From SAR202 cluster bacterium (GTDB lineage: Bacteria; Chloroflexota; Dehalococcoidia; Lucifugimonadales; UBA1123), in contig JASLRP010000308.1 of the NCBI GenBank assembly GCA_030743915.1, positions 1-25,085 on the forward strand: DNA of 25,085 bases. Direction: 5' to 3'. Below are positions 16,476 to 24,598 of the stretch, piece after piece (position 1 is the stretch's first letter; the number at the start of each line of letters is the position of its first letter). Under the pieces are notes generated by a model that was not told the DNA's origin, made no database searches, and saw only the letters and a list, made by a program, of their open reading frames with translations. The position numbers and the translations under genes were made by a program.

Positions 16476-17594
16476 ATGGCAGACACCAGCGACGTTGTAA
16501 TCATCGGAGGCGGAGCGGCAGGGTGCGCGACGGCGTACTATCTGGCCAAGCGAGGCATCAAGTCCACGGTTATCGAGCGGGACGGCATCGCCTCAAAGGC
16601 GTCGGGGTTCTCGGCAGGGCTGCTCAATCCGCTTCAGGGAGAGAGAGTTCCCGGGCCGCTGGCGCCTCTCGCATTAAAATCGTTCAGGATGCACCAGGAG
16701 ATCTGGCCTGAGCTATTGGAGTCTGGTGTCGATTTCGAACCTCAGATCATTTCCGGGGTCACCGTCGCATACGACGATAGCGCTATCGCCGAGATGGAGG
16801 AGACTCACAAGCTTTTCTCAGAAGCGGACGACGACTTTCACGCCACGTGGCTGGACGCTGACCAGATTCAGGAAATGGAACCCCGTCTCTCGCCCGGCGC
16901 CGTCAGAGGGATCGACGCCTACGGCAACGCCACGCTGAGCAGCTATCGCTACGTGCTGGCGCTGGCCCAAACCATCGAGAAGATGGGCGCGATCATCAGG
17001 TCGAGCAACGCGGTCGGGATCAAAACCGACGGCAGCCGCATCACATCCGTCATTCTGGAGACCGGCGAGATCGAGTGCGACAGCGTTGTGTTCGCCGTCG
17101 GGCCGTGGTCGAATCAGGCGGAAAGCTGGCTGAATATCAAGATTCCGGTCGAGCCTCTGAAAGGCGAAATGCTGAGGATGGCTCCTCCGAACAACATCCC
17201 TCTCGAACGCGATTACCTGGGCTTCGGCGTCACGCTCAATCACAGGGAAGACGATCAGGTGTGGATAGGCTCAACGCAGTTGAGTCGTGGCTTCGACGAA
17301 AATCCCAGCGCCGAGGCTCGTGACATCCTCATGGGCGGCGCATTGAAGCTGATGCCCTCATTGGCAGACTGCGAGCTTGTCCTGCACACAGCGTGCCTGC
17401 GTCCGGTCACTCCCGACTGGCTGCCCATCGTCGGCCTGGCTCCCGGGTGGGACAACGCCTACCTCGCCACCGGCGCTGGCAAGAAGGGAATTCTGCTGAG
17501 TCCGGGCATGGGCGAGGCAGTGGCCGGAATGGTCGCAGGCGGCAGTCTGGCCCCAGACATGGAGCGTTTCAAGATTGACCGCTTTATGGATTAA
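16476..17594 (+). CDS. FAD-dependent oxidoreductase of the DAO (glycine/D-amino acid oxidase) family
   Basis: A 372-residue enzyme. The N-terminus has the dinucleotide fold VVIIGGGAAGCATAYYLAKRG (Gly11, Gly13, Gly16), an acidic end at VIERD and a SGFSAGLL segment near the flavin. The C-terminal LRPVTPDWLPIVG and ATGAGKKGILLSPGMG are the second FAD-contact region of the DAO family. These enzymes oxidise amines such as glycine, sarcosine or D-amino acids at the C-N bond; the exact substrate is not visible. The length is normal for the family. The promoter and AGGAG site place the start confidently. It stands alone as a transcription unit, with a 165-base gap before the next gene. Confidence 0.9.
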   Translation: MADTSDVVIIGGGAAGCATAYYLAKRGIKSTVIERDGIASKASGFSAGLLNPLQGERVPGPLAPLALKSFRMHQEIWPELLESGVDFEPQIISGVTVAYDDSAIAEMEETHKLFSEADDDFHATWLDADQIQEMEPRLSPGAVRGIDAYGNATLSSYRYVLALAQTIEKMGAIIRSSNAVGIKTDGSRITSVILETGEIECDSVVFAVGPWSNQAESWLNIKIPVEPLKGEMLRMAPPNNIPLERDYLGFGVTLNHREDDQVWIGSTQLSRGFDENPSAEARDILMGGALKLMPSLADCELVLHTACLRPVTPDWLPIVGLAPGWDNAYLATGAGKKGILLSPGMGEAVAGMVAGGSLAPDMERFKIDRFMD

Positions 17595-17759
17595 CCACGA
17601 AATAAGGCAACGGCTCACAAAATTATCACCTGTGACGGCGGATTCTCGTTTCGCTGTCATACCCAATGACTTACAATATCTGTGATTATCGAAAGCTGGA
17701 ATGTTCCCGCCGTCCAACTCGCTTTGACCAATTGAAAATTCCCGAAGGAGCGTGAGGCC

Positions 17760-18344
17760 ATGAACCTCAACACCGTGCTCAGACGCTTTCCGGTTCGAGC
17801 GACGCTGAATGATGAATCAAGCGTCGTAATTCGGCCTCTGACACCGGACGACAAGATTGAGCTTCGTCGCTTCTTCCTCAGAGTGCCGGCGGAGGACAGA
17901 TACTACCTGAACAACAACGTCACGGCCCCGGATGTCATACGCGAGTTCACCGACGGCATAGATATGGAGCGAGTTGTGCCTCTGGTGGCGGAATCGGATG
18001 GGCACATCGTGGCTGACGCGACTCTGCACCGATCTCGTAGGGCGGGTCGGCGACACGTGGGCGAACTTCGCATCGTGGTTGACCCGGAGTTTCGAGGCAG
18101 AGCCCTTGGCTCGCGGCTCACTCATGAACTAATCGAACTCGGACGTAACCTGGAGTTGCAGCGTCTGGTGTTTGAGCTTGTGAACCTCAGAGAGCAGGCC
18201 GCCATCCACACGGCATCTCAGGCGGGTTTTCAGGAGGTCGCCATCCTGAAGGATCGGGTCGTGGATATGTACGGAAGCCTTCAGGATTTGGTGATAATGG
18301 AGCTGTCCCTGGATGACCCGGAGATCGGGCATCTGGAAGGATAA
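17760..18344 (+). CDS. GNAT-family N-acetyltransferase
   Basis: A 194-residue protein with the GNAT fold. VVIRPLTPDDKIEL opens the domain, ELRIVVDPEFRGRALGSRL (about 102-120) supplies the acetyl-CoA pyrophosphate loop (RGRALG, 112-117), and a closing VFELVNLREQAAIHTASQAGFQEV segment is normal for the family. It transfers an acetyl group from acetyl-CoA to an unknown amine or protein lysine. In some bacteria, related domains acetylate acyl-CoA synthetases, but nothing here points to that. GAAGGAG (17744-17750) is nine bases upstream of the ATG. The gap before it holds a GTCAT/ATGAC five-base inverted repeat at 17656-17670. Confidence 0.88.
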   Translation: MNLNTVLRRFPVRATLNDESSVVIRPLTPDDKIELRRFFLRVPAEDRYYLNNNVTAPDVIREFTDGIDMERVVPLVAESDGHIVADATLHRSRRAGRRHVGELRIVVDPEFRGRALGSRLTHELIELGRNLELQRLVFELVNLREQAAIHTASQAGFQEVAILKDRVVDMYGSLQDLVIMELSLDDPEIGHLEG

Positions 18345-18391
18345 CCAGGTTTCATATATCAGGGTTAGTCGATGTGATGCGGCGTTGATCC

Positions 18392-18413
18392 TGACGACCA
18401 AGATGGTCAGTCA
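18392..18413 (+). terminator. Weak hairpin after the GNAT gene
   Basis: TGACGACC pairs with GGTC-A-GTCA, giving eight base pairs with one bulged A around a five-base loop. It lies about 50 bases after the stop, and no T run follows. It could equally be an operator ahead of the next gene. Confidence 0.25.
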
Positions 18414-18461
18414 ATATCCCGGTTTGCAACGATGTTTTTCCTCTTTTGTTTTCGCCTCGGA

Positions 18462-18467
18462 TATAAT
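18462..18467 (+). promoter_or_regulatory. -10 element (TATAAT) of the PEP-utilizing enzyme gene
   Basis: TATAAT sits 78 bases before the preferred ATG at 18545. No consensus -35 was found at the right distance; the upstream DNA is T-rich. Confidence 0.4.
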
Positions 18468-18544
18468 GTGTCCTTAATATCCGCCTGTCTCGCGCCCGGC
18501 CAGGTGGTTTGAAGCTGACGGCAATTACCCTGAGGACCGATTTC

Positions 18545-21115
18545 ATGACCACTCTAGTGACTTTTCTGGCTGATCCCCTGGCGCAGGACCCATCCATCGC
18601 CGGCGGCAAAGGGTCGGCACTGGCTCGGATGGTCAGCACCGGCCTGCCGGTCCCAGATGGATTTGTGGTTACCAGTCAGGCCATCAACGCCACGACCCCG
18701 TCGCATTTGCCCGATCTGTTGGCCCCGCTTGAATCGGCGTCTGCAACTGACGTTGATGCCATCGCTCAAGTGTCTGATCTGGTCAGGGACGCCATTCACG
18801 AAACGCGACTGGATTCGATCCTGTTGGATGCAATCGGCGCCGCTCATCGGCGATTGCAAAGCGACGCCGTGTCGGTCAGATCGTCGGCAACTGCGGAGGA
18901 TATGGCGGAGGCCAGCTTCGCGGGCCAGTACGAATCGTATCTGAACATACTGAGTTTTGACGACGTTGTTCTGAGAGTCCGCGACGTCTGGGCGTCGCTA
19001 TTTTCAACCCGCGCCATCGCATACCGCCTCCAGGCAGGAATAGACCACAAAGCGGTCCGTATGGCCGTCGTGGTTCAGAAACAGCTTCATCCAGACGCCT
19101 CTGGAGTTCTGTTCACTCGTGACCCGGTGACAGGCGCCAATCGGTTCATTGCCAGCGCTTCGCTGGGCCTGGGCGAGGGCGTTGTGGCCGGAGAAGCTCC
19201 CTCCGATCAGTTTCAGATCGACCCGGAGACTGGCGCGACCATCTCTTCGCAGATAGCCGTCAAGGATGCAAGGGTGGTCTCGGCGCCTGCTGGCGGAATC
19301 GAACGAGTGGAAGTCCCGGAGTCAGCGCAGACACAGCCAGCCCTCTCCGACACCCACGTCCAAGAGCTTGCGGCTATGGCCCGAAGCCTAGAGTCGTTGT
19401 TCGGCGGGCCTCAGGACATCGAGTTCGCGGTCGCTGACAACTCGGTCCATCTTCTGCAGTCCAGACCGATCACCACCATCGACGAAACCAATGAGGTGGA
19501 CTGGGAGGAGGGTTTGGACACCCAATACACCTGGAATCAATCCTTCATGTCAGCGTTGATGGGACCGCTCTACCGGCTGCAACTGGATTCGGGCCTGGCA
19601 TTCATAGATGGCCTTCGCCAATGCTATGAAGAGACCGCTTGTATGTTTTCGCGCAACCACATCATGCACCTGGTGAACGGTTACATTTACCTGCGCTCCC
19701 CTGATGATGACCCCGCCGAGGTTTCCCAGCGTGAAGGGCGTCACGCCGCAAGATGCAAGGCCTACATTGTTCGTGGCACCACCATGTTCCTGGAGGAGAT
19801 GGTGCCCCGAATCCAGCGGATTCACTCAGAACTGAGCCGATTGCGGCGAGCTGGAACGTCGATTCAGGCCAGAGTAGAGTATCTGGAGGAGTGTATCGAC
19901 GCGGCTGGGCTGATAATGGGGCACCTCCACTGGTGCATGATCGACCGGGCGAACTCTCTGGACTGGCCGTCCAGGTTTCACGAACTCACTGGCGAGCCTG
20001 CCGAGGACTCCGACCTGTTTCTTCAGGCTGTGCCAAACCACACAACCCGCCTGATAGCCCGTCTGCGAAACCTCGCCAGGATGGTCCAGAAAGACCCGCC
20101 TCTGGCCTCGGCCTTCGCCGAAGGGAACTTCGGAATACTCGATTCTCCTGAAATCCGCGTTCGTCCCAGTTCAAAAACCTTCGCCAGACGGTTCCGAGCG
20201 ATGATGAAAGATTACGGGTTCCGAACGGGTTGGGGATACGGCTCCAGCGTGGGTTTTGAGAACTCCACCTGGAATATGGCTCCTGCCAAACCCCTGGAGC
20301 TAATCGCTTCCTACGCCGAACAGGATATCGACCAGCTTGAAGCGCTAGAAGCGCGCGCGTTGCGTCAACGACAACTGGCGACTCGCCGCATTCGTCGCAA
20401 ACTGGCCAATAACCCTGACAAGCTCAACACCTTCGAATTCACGCGAAAGCGGGCGCAGTCGGATGTGGCCCGCATGGAGAACCACAACTACCTGATGGAG
20501 CAAAACACCGTGGGCCAGATGCGCGAAGCGATGCACCGGATCGGCGAATCGCTGGTAGGTGCAGGTCTGGTAGATGACCCGGCGGACGCCCTCCACATCT
20601 CGCTTGACGAACTAAAGCAGGTGGCCGCCGGAAACGGCCCAGAAGACCTGCGATTGCTGGTCCGTCAGCGTTCCGAAGAGCGAGACCGACAGGCTAAACT
20701 CGCGGCGCCTCCGACGCTGGGCAAACTCCAAGAACCGTCGACCGGGGATGCCGGCAATGAAGAAGATATTGATCAGACGGGGCCAACCCTCCGGGGTCGA
20801 ACAGCCTCAAGAGGGCGGGCCACCGGCGTCGCCAGAGTCCTCAGAGCCGACGCCTCGCCTCCTCGATTGCACAAGGGCGATATCCTGGTAACCACCAACG
20901 TGGGTCCAGACTGGACGCCGTTCTTCCCTTTGCTGGCCGGGATAGTTCTCGATGGCGGCGAGATTTTCCAACACCCTGCCCTCGTGGCCCGCGAGTACCG
21001 CATCCCCGCCGTGTTCCAAACCCGCACGGCGACATCTCGAATACTCGAAGGGCAGGTCATCACCGTGGATGGCGACGCCGGAATCGTGGAGCTAGGCGTT
21101 CAGGGCGAGGGGTAG
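18545..21115 (+). CDS. PEP synthase/rifampicin phosphotransferase-like PEP-utilizing enzyme
   Basis: From ATG 18545 the protein has 856 residues. The N-terminal ATP-grasp domain (pyruvate phosphate dikinase N-terminal type) has GGKGSALARM (20-29), SVRSSATAED (110-119) and GLGEGVVAGE. A long middle domain (about 320-700) is most like that of rifampicin phosphotransferases. A C-terminal swivelling domain carries the phospho-His (His810) in EIFQHPALVARE, followed by IPAV. Such enzymes split ATP to AMP and Pi and pass the phosphate through the His to pyruvate or another acceptor. Length and order suggest the rifampicin phosphotransferase-like group, not true PEP synthase, so the acceptor is open. 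TGAGGA is eight bases before this ATG; a TTG at 18509 would add 12 residues. The usual Ser before the His is Gln here. Confidence 0.88.
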   Translation: MTTLVTFLADPLAQDPSIAGGKGSALARMVSTGLPVPDGFVVTSQAINATTPSHLPDLLAPLESASATDVDAIAQVSDLVRDAIHETRLDSILLDAIGAAHRRLQSDAVSVRSSATAEDMAEASFAGQYESYLNILSFDDVVLRVRDVWASLFSTRAIAYRLQAGIDHKAVRMAVVVQKQLHPDASGVLFTRDPVTGANRFIASASLGLGEGVVAGEAPSDQFQIDPETGATISSQIAVKDARVVSAPAGGIERVEVPESAQTQPALSDTHVQELAAMARSLESLFGGPQDIEFAVADNSVHLLQSRPITTIDETNEVDWEEGLDTQYTWNQSFMSALMGPLYRLQLDSGLAFIDGLRQCYEETACMFSRNHIMHLVNGYIYLRSPDDDPAEVSQREGRHAARCKAYIVRGTTMFLEEMVPRIQRIHSELSRLRRAGTSIQARVEYLEECIDAAGLIMGHLHWCMIDRANSLDWPSRFHELTGEPAEDSDLFLQAVPNHTTRLIARLRNLARMVQKDPPLASAFAEGNFGILDSPEIRVRPSSKTFARRFRAMMKDYGFRTGWGYGSSVGFENSTWNMAPAKPLELIASYAEQDIDQLEALEARALRQRQLATRRIRRKLANNPDKLNTFEFTRKRAQSDVARMENHNYLMEQNTVGQMREAMHRIGESLVGAGLVDDPADALHISLDELKQVAAGNGPEDLRLLVRQRSEERDRQAKLAAPPTLGKLQEPSTGDAGNEEDIDQTGPTLRGRTASRGRATGVARVLRADASPPRLHKGDILVTTNVGPDWTPFFPLLAGIVLDGGEIFQHPALVAREYRIPAVFQTRTATSRILEGQVITVDGDAGIVELGVQGEG

Positions 21116-21123
21116 CTTCGTCT

Positions 21124-21435
21124 TCAGACTTCCCAGGCGGAGCGGTAGTCCAGCTTGTCGCTGCCGATGCAAATGAACAATTCCTCGTCGGGATTAGCGC
21201 GATTCTGATTGCGGCATCCGAACTTGGCGGTGCATCGGTCCTGGGCGTTCTTGTAAGGACAGCGCCAGGTCGAGACCTCGTTGGCCGTGTCATTTATCGA
21301 GCGAAAAACATCGCCCAGGCGGGACATGCTGGCCTGGTAGCGTTCCTTATCAACTGGTGACTCGTCAGGCAAATTGCTTCCTTGGCAATCAGATTTCATC
21401 CAATTGGCCATCTTAATACATTCGGATTGGGTCAC
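21124..21435 (-). CDS. Small Cys-rich protein of unknown function
   Basis: A 103-residue protein read from GTG 21435, which overlaps the preceding gene's stop as GTGA, a classic coupling signal. No recognised family. It has six Cys (6, 17, 59, 68, 74, 89); the last four, spaced C-x8-C-x5-C-x14-C in WRCPYKNAQDRC, GC and ICIG, could bind zinc or an iron-sulfur cluster. ATG codons at 21411 or 21399 are alternative starts. The longer frame reaching back to 21618 lies inside the preceding gene and is rejected. It is the last gene of the corrinoid methyltransferase cluster and converges with the PEP enzyme gene eight bases away. Confidence 0.65.
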   Translation of the reverse strand: MTQSECIKMANWMKSDCQGSNLPDESPVDKERYQASMSRLGDVFRSINDTANEVSTWRCPYKNAQDRCTAKFGCRNQNRANPDEELFICIGSDKLDYRSAWEV

Positions 21436-21737
21436 ATGGGCGGATGAAGGTATTTGAGTTCGTACACATACGACTTGGCGCCTTTTTTGCTGACCCATTC
21501 CCCTTCCGGGGGGTGGTCGTCTTGCGCCTGCGGCAAGACGCTCCAGGGTCGGCCCGAAAGGATTTGGCTCTCTTCGTCGAAAGCCACCCATCCGAGATCG
21601 CTCTTGAACACTATCCACAAATCAAGATCACGGCGCTTGTACGCAATCTGTCCGTCTGGACGCAGGGCCCGATCAAACTGATAGACAAGTCCATCACTCA
21701 GACGACGCAGCTCAAAGTACGCATGGTCCGATTTCAC
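21432..21737 (-). CDS. Small protein of unknown function, downstream of the corrinoid protein
   Basis: A 101-residue soluble protein of mixed charge, rich in Trp and Tyr (LDLWIVFKSDLGWVAF), with no recognised family, signal or membrane segment. It begins with GTG at 21737 with GGAG six bases upstream, 16 bases after the corrinoid protein's stop, and its own stop overlaps the next start. Position and ribosome site make it a real gene and probably a functional partner of the methyltransferase pair, though that is inference. Confidence 0.7.
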   Translation of the reverse strand: MKSDHAYFELRRLSDGLVYQFDRALRPDGQIAYKRRDLDLWIVFKSDLGWVAFDEESQILSGRPWSVLPQAQDDHPPEGEWVSKKGAKSYVYELKYLHPPM

Positions 21738-21753
21738 TCAAGACTCCAGCCGA

Positions 21754-22521
21754 TCACGAACCTGGAACCGGCACAGGCTCGTCCTGCGGCTCGCCCAGGC
21801 CCAAAAAGCGCTTCGCAATATCCACGCAGTCGATGGCGTCCTTCCCGTAACCATCGGCCCCGAAATCATCTGCGAACTCCTGTGACAACGGAGCGCCGCC
21901 CACCATGATCTTCACGACATCCCGTAGCCCTGAGTCCTCGATGGTGTCGATGGTGCGACCCATGTTGGGCATCGTAGTCGTGAGCAGAGCGGACATGCCC
22001 AGGACATCGGCCTCGTGCTCCATCACCGCATCGATGAACTCATCCGGCTGAGTATCGACGCCCAGGTCGTGAACGACAAATCCGGCGCCTCGAAGCATCA
22101 TGACGCACAGATTCTTGCCAATATCGTGCAGGTCGCCCTTAACGGTGCCCATAACGATGGTCCCGATGGGTTGAATACCCGACGCCGAGAGAATCGGCTC
22201 GATGTGGGTCATTCCGGCCTTCATGGCACGGGCAGCCACCAGCACTTCGGGCACGAATATGAGATTGTCTCGGAACTTCACGCCCACAATTGCCATCCCT
22301 GCCACGAGTCCGAAATCCAGAATCGTGTTGGCTGTGAACCCTTCATCCAGCGCCTGTTTCGTCAGACGGTCAACCACGGTGTTGGCGCCGACGATCAGGT
22401 TGTATGAGAGTTCCTGGAGGATGGGATCAGCATCGTCCCACTGCTCCCGGATGTGCTTGTGCTCGGTGGGACGCGTAACGTAGGCCAGTTCCTGTTCGAG
22501 ACCTTCGTTGACGACTGGCAT
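21754..22521 (-). CDS. Corrinoid (B12-binding) methyltransferase protein, MtbC/MtaC-like
   Basis: A 255-residue protein. An N-terminal helical cap domain (about 32-115, with VPEVLVAARAMKAG) is followed by a cobalamin-binding Rossmann domain (118-245). The base-off signature is complete: GDLHDIGKN with the cobalt-ligand His132, then MSALLTTTM and VGGAPLSQEFADDFGADGYGKDA. In methylotrophic and demethylating systems such proteins carry a methyl group between a substrate methyltransferase and an acceptor methyltransferase. The gene directly before it encodes such an MtaA/MtbA-like enzyme. GAGG sits about nine bases upstream of the ATG. The substrate-specific methyltransferase (such as MttB or MtaB) is not in the window. 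Confidence 0.93.
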   Translation of the reverse strand: MPVVNEGLEQELAYVTRPTEHKHIREQWDDADPILQELSYNLIVGANTVVDRLTKQALDEGFTANTILDFGLVAGMAIVGVKFRDNLIFVPEVLVAARAMKAGMTHIEPILSASGIQPIGTIVMGTVKGDLHDIGKNLCVMMLRGAGFVVHDLGVDTQPDEFIDAVMEHEADVLGMSALLTTTMPNMGRTIDTIEDSGLRDVVKIMVGGAPLSQEFADDFGADGYGKDAIDCVDIAKRFLGLGEPQDEPVPVPGS

Positions 22522-22584
22522 ATTGGATTACCTCAGTTCGTGTTGTGTTGATATATCGATCGGAGATTTGTGACATCGGGGGCA

Positions 22585-23622
22585 TTAATCGGCCTGCGTA
22601 TCGTGCCACTCTTTGACCGACTCCGGGATGGCTATTAGATTCTCCAGTTTGGTTGCCAGCGGGATGGCGCACTCCGGGGCGATCATCTGGACTCCGGCGT
22701 CCAGGCACTTGAACACCTCTTCGCGAACCTCGGCGGGACCGCGAGCGTAGAGGGTCGTTGGGTTGTTGATGTTCCCCACAAGGCCAATCTTGCCGTCCAC
22801 CGCGTCCATCGCCGCTTGAGGATCGTTCTTGGAGTCGAAATGGAAGGACGCCATGCCTGTTTCGGCGATGTAAGGCATCCTGTCCAACGTGGCGCCGCAG
22901 ATGTGCAGGATCAGCGGCACGGGCAAAGCCTCGACCATCTCGGTGTGGATATCTTTGAGGAATCGCCTGTAATACTCGCCGCTCACAAGGTCTCCGGTGG
23001 CATGATCGGGGAAGGTCAGAGCGTCGGCTCCGGCGGCTATCTGGGCCTCTCCGAACAGCACCGAAACCTCCTTGAGCTTGTGCAGAATTCGCATCACCTC
23101 GTCGGGGTCATCGACAGACATCAGCAGGAAATTCTCGACACCGAAGACGTGGTAGGCCAGCGTCCACGGCCCCATCGTCTTGCCGATGATTGCCACGTCG
23201 TTGCCAAGCTCCTGACGAAGAATCTCGATGGACTTGGTGATCGTGATATTGTCTCGATGCTCCAGGAATCCCGACGGGATGTGAACGTCACGCGAGTCCT
23301 TCCAGATGGGCTTTTGCATGCGAACGGTTGGCCAGTTGTCCTTGTCCTCCCACTGCATGTCGCAGCCCAGGGCCGAAGATTCCTGGATAATGGTGAAATA
23401 CGGAGACACGGCGTCAAACCCCAACTCTGTGTAGCTGGTGGCGGCCAGTCGAGCCGCAAGCTCGGGATCGCGGCAGGCATCGGGGAATGGAGCGTCCACC
23501 AAGTCCATCAGGTCAACGGTGGCGACGTTGGTCGGGTTCGCCACAGGGGTGCGGTCCACAGGCTGGCCGTTGAGGGCCGCCATTACCCGCTCTCGGGATG
23601 TCATGGTTTCTGTGATGGGCAT
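22585..23622 (-). CDS. Uroporphyrinogen decarboxylase-family methyltransferase (MtaA/MtbA-like)
   Basis: A 345-residue TIM-barrel protein of the UroD superfamily. It opens with MTSRERVMAALNGQPVDRTP, the standard start of the MtaA/CmuA branch, and keeps that branch's zinc site: His240 and Cys242 in LILHICG and Cys318 in IAPECAIP. These residues bind zinc to activate a thiol acceptor, unlike true heme-pathway UroD. It likely moves methyl groups between the neighbouring corrinoid protein and an acceptor, which could be tetrahydrofolate or a thiol; coenzyme M is not assured in a bacterium. AAGGA lies before the ATG, which begins nine bases after the stop of the DUF4268 gene. Confidence 0.9.
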   Translation of the reverse strand: MPITETMTSRERVMAALNGQPVDRTPVANPTNVATVDLMDLVDAPFPDACRDPELAARLAATSYTELGFDAVSPYFTIIQESSALGCDMQWEDKDNWPTVRMQKPIWKDSRDVHIPSGFLEHRDNITITKSIEILRQELGNDVAIIGKTMGPWTLAYHVFGVENFLLMSVDDPDEVMRILHKLKEVSVLFGEAQIAAGADALTFPDHATGDLVSGEYYRRFLKDIHTEMVEALPVPLILHICGATLDRMPYIAETGMASFHFDSKNDPQAAMDAVDGKIGLVGNINNPTTLYARGPAEVREEVFKCLDAGVQMIAPECAIPLATKLENLIAIPESVKEWHDTQAD

Positions 23623-23631
23623 TTTTGTTCC

Positions 23632-24579
23632 TTACTTCATGAGATCGGGCAATCTTGGAGCGAAAACTTTTTTGAAATTGAGGAGGTTGGCAACCATCCA
23701 TGCCCGCGTCTCATCAAGTTCTTTGTCGGCATCTTCTATCGTCCCTGGACGATAAACTGAGACACGACTTGATCGCGCCTCCTCTAAACGTTCCCAAGCA
23801 ATTTCTTCTTCAAGTTCAGTTTCAAGTTCTGATTGGATCATCTTCAATCTATCGAACAGCTGTTTGTTCTTTTCTTTTTCTCCGTCAATATTCAACTCAA
23901 CACGAGCTTTATTACCTTGAACAAAGCTTGCGGCATATTTTATGTCGCTGTGGCCGCCAGAAAAGTAATAATAATTAGCCGGTTGGCCGATTTTAGCGTT
24001 TGTAAAATGATGGACTTCTCTCATTTCGTCAATGAGTTGCTGGAAATAGTTCTTATACTTCGATTCTCTTGGTGACAAGTCACCGTTGGTAGAGGCCTTG
24101 ATGCGTTTTGACCAGTCATTCGGCGATACAATTACCTTGAAGTGAGGAGCAGGTGCGGATTCGGCAATCTTGAAAACTTCAACCTCGACCCCAAAAAATC
24201 GCGTGGCATTATTCGTCCGTTCATTAAGCCAATCCAATGCTTTCCGATGTTCATCTCTGAATCCATCAGTTATCCAGACTACGGTCTCTGCGTTATAGCC
24301 AGCCGCGTAAGTCAGGAGTTGACCTAGATGGTTGTGGTCTGTCGTGTTTAGCTGATTCTCTATAACTACGGTAACTTTCCCTAGTTCATCGCGAGCCAAT
24401 ATGTCCAGTCTGAACGAGCCTACTGGAGCTTCGGTCTCTACCGACGAAATATTCATGCCCAATTCCTCGCCCAAAATATCGAGGTTTTCTGCGAGCCAGG
24501 GCGTGAAATCTTGAGCTTCATCTGCCCAAATATCAGCTACTGTCATTTTTGTGAACCTAATCAAATCCATCTTGGGCAT
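23632..24579 (-). CDS. DUF4268 protein with PD-(D/E)XK nuclease-like N-terminal domain
   Basis: A 315-residue protein. The N-terminal part has FRLDILARDE (Asp59), then VVIENQL (Glu74, Gln76) and a QLLTYAAGYNAETVVWITD stretch, the pattern of a PD-(D/E)XK nuclease fold with E-x-Q in place of E-x-K. The C-terminal half (about 175-315) matches DUF4268, including RVELNIDGE, WERLEEARSSRVSVYRPG and FKKVFAPRL. Proteins of this kind occur sporadically, often in genomic islands; the role is unknown, with DNA processing or defence being a guess. The gene is clearly AT-richer than its neighbours (about 40-45% GC in sampled lines against about 60%), suggesting transfer. AGGAG is seven bases before the ATG. 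It lies on the operon strand with gaps of only 19 and 9 bases. Confidence 0.85.
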   Translation of the reverse strand: MPKMDLIRFTKMTVADIWADEAQDFTPWLAENLDILGEELGMNISSVETEAPVGSFRLDILARDELGKVTVVIENQLNTTDHNHLGQLLTYAAGYNAETVVWITDGFRDEHRKALDWLNERTNNATRFFGVEVEVFKIAESAPAPHFKVIVSPNDWSKRIKASTNGDLSPRESKYKNYFQQLIDEMREVHHFTNAKIGQPANYYYFSGGHSDIKYAASFVQGNKARVELNIDGEKEKNKQLFDRLKMIQSELETELEEEIAWERLEEARSSRVSVYRPGTIEDADKELDETRAWMVANLLNFKKVFAPRLPDLMK

Positions 24580-24598
24580 TATTCGTTCTCCTGACAGC

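Noticed and set aside
21124..21618. Longer version of the Cys-rich gene starting at 21618
   Set aside because: The first 61 codons lie entirely inside the preceding gene and are Arg/Pro-rich shadow sequence. The GTG at 21435 with stop-start overlap is a better start.
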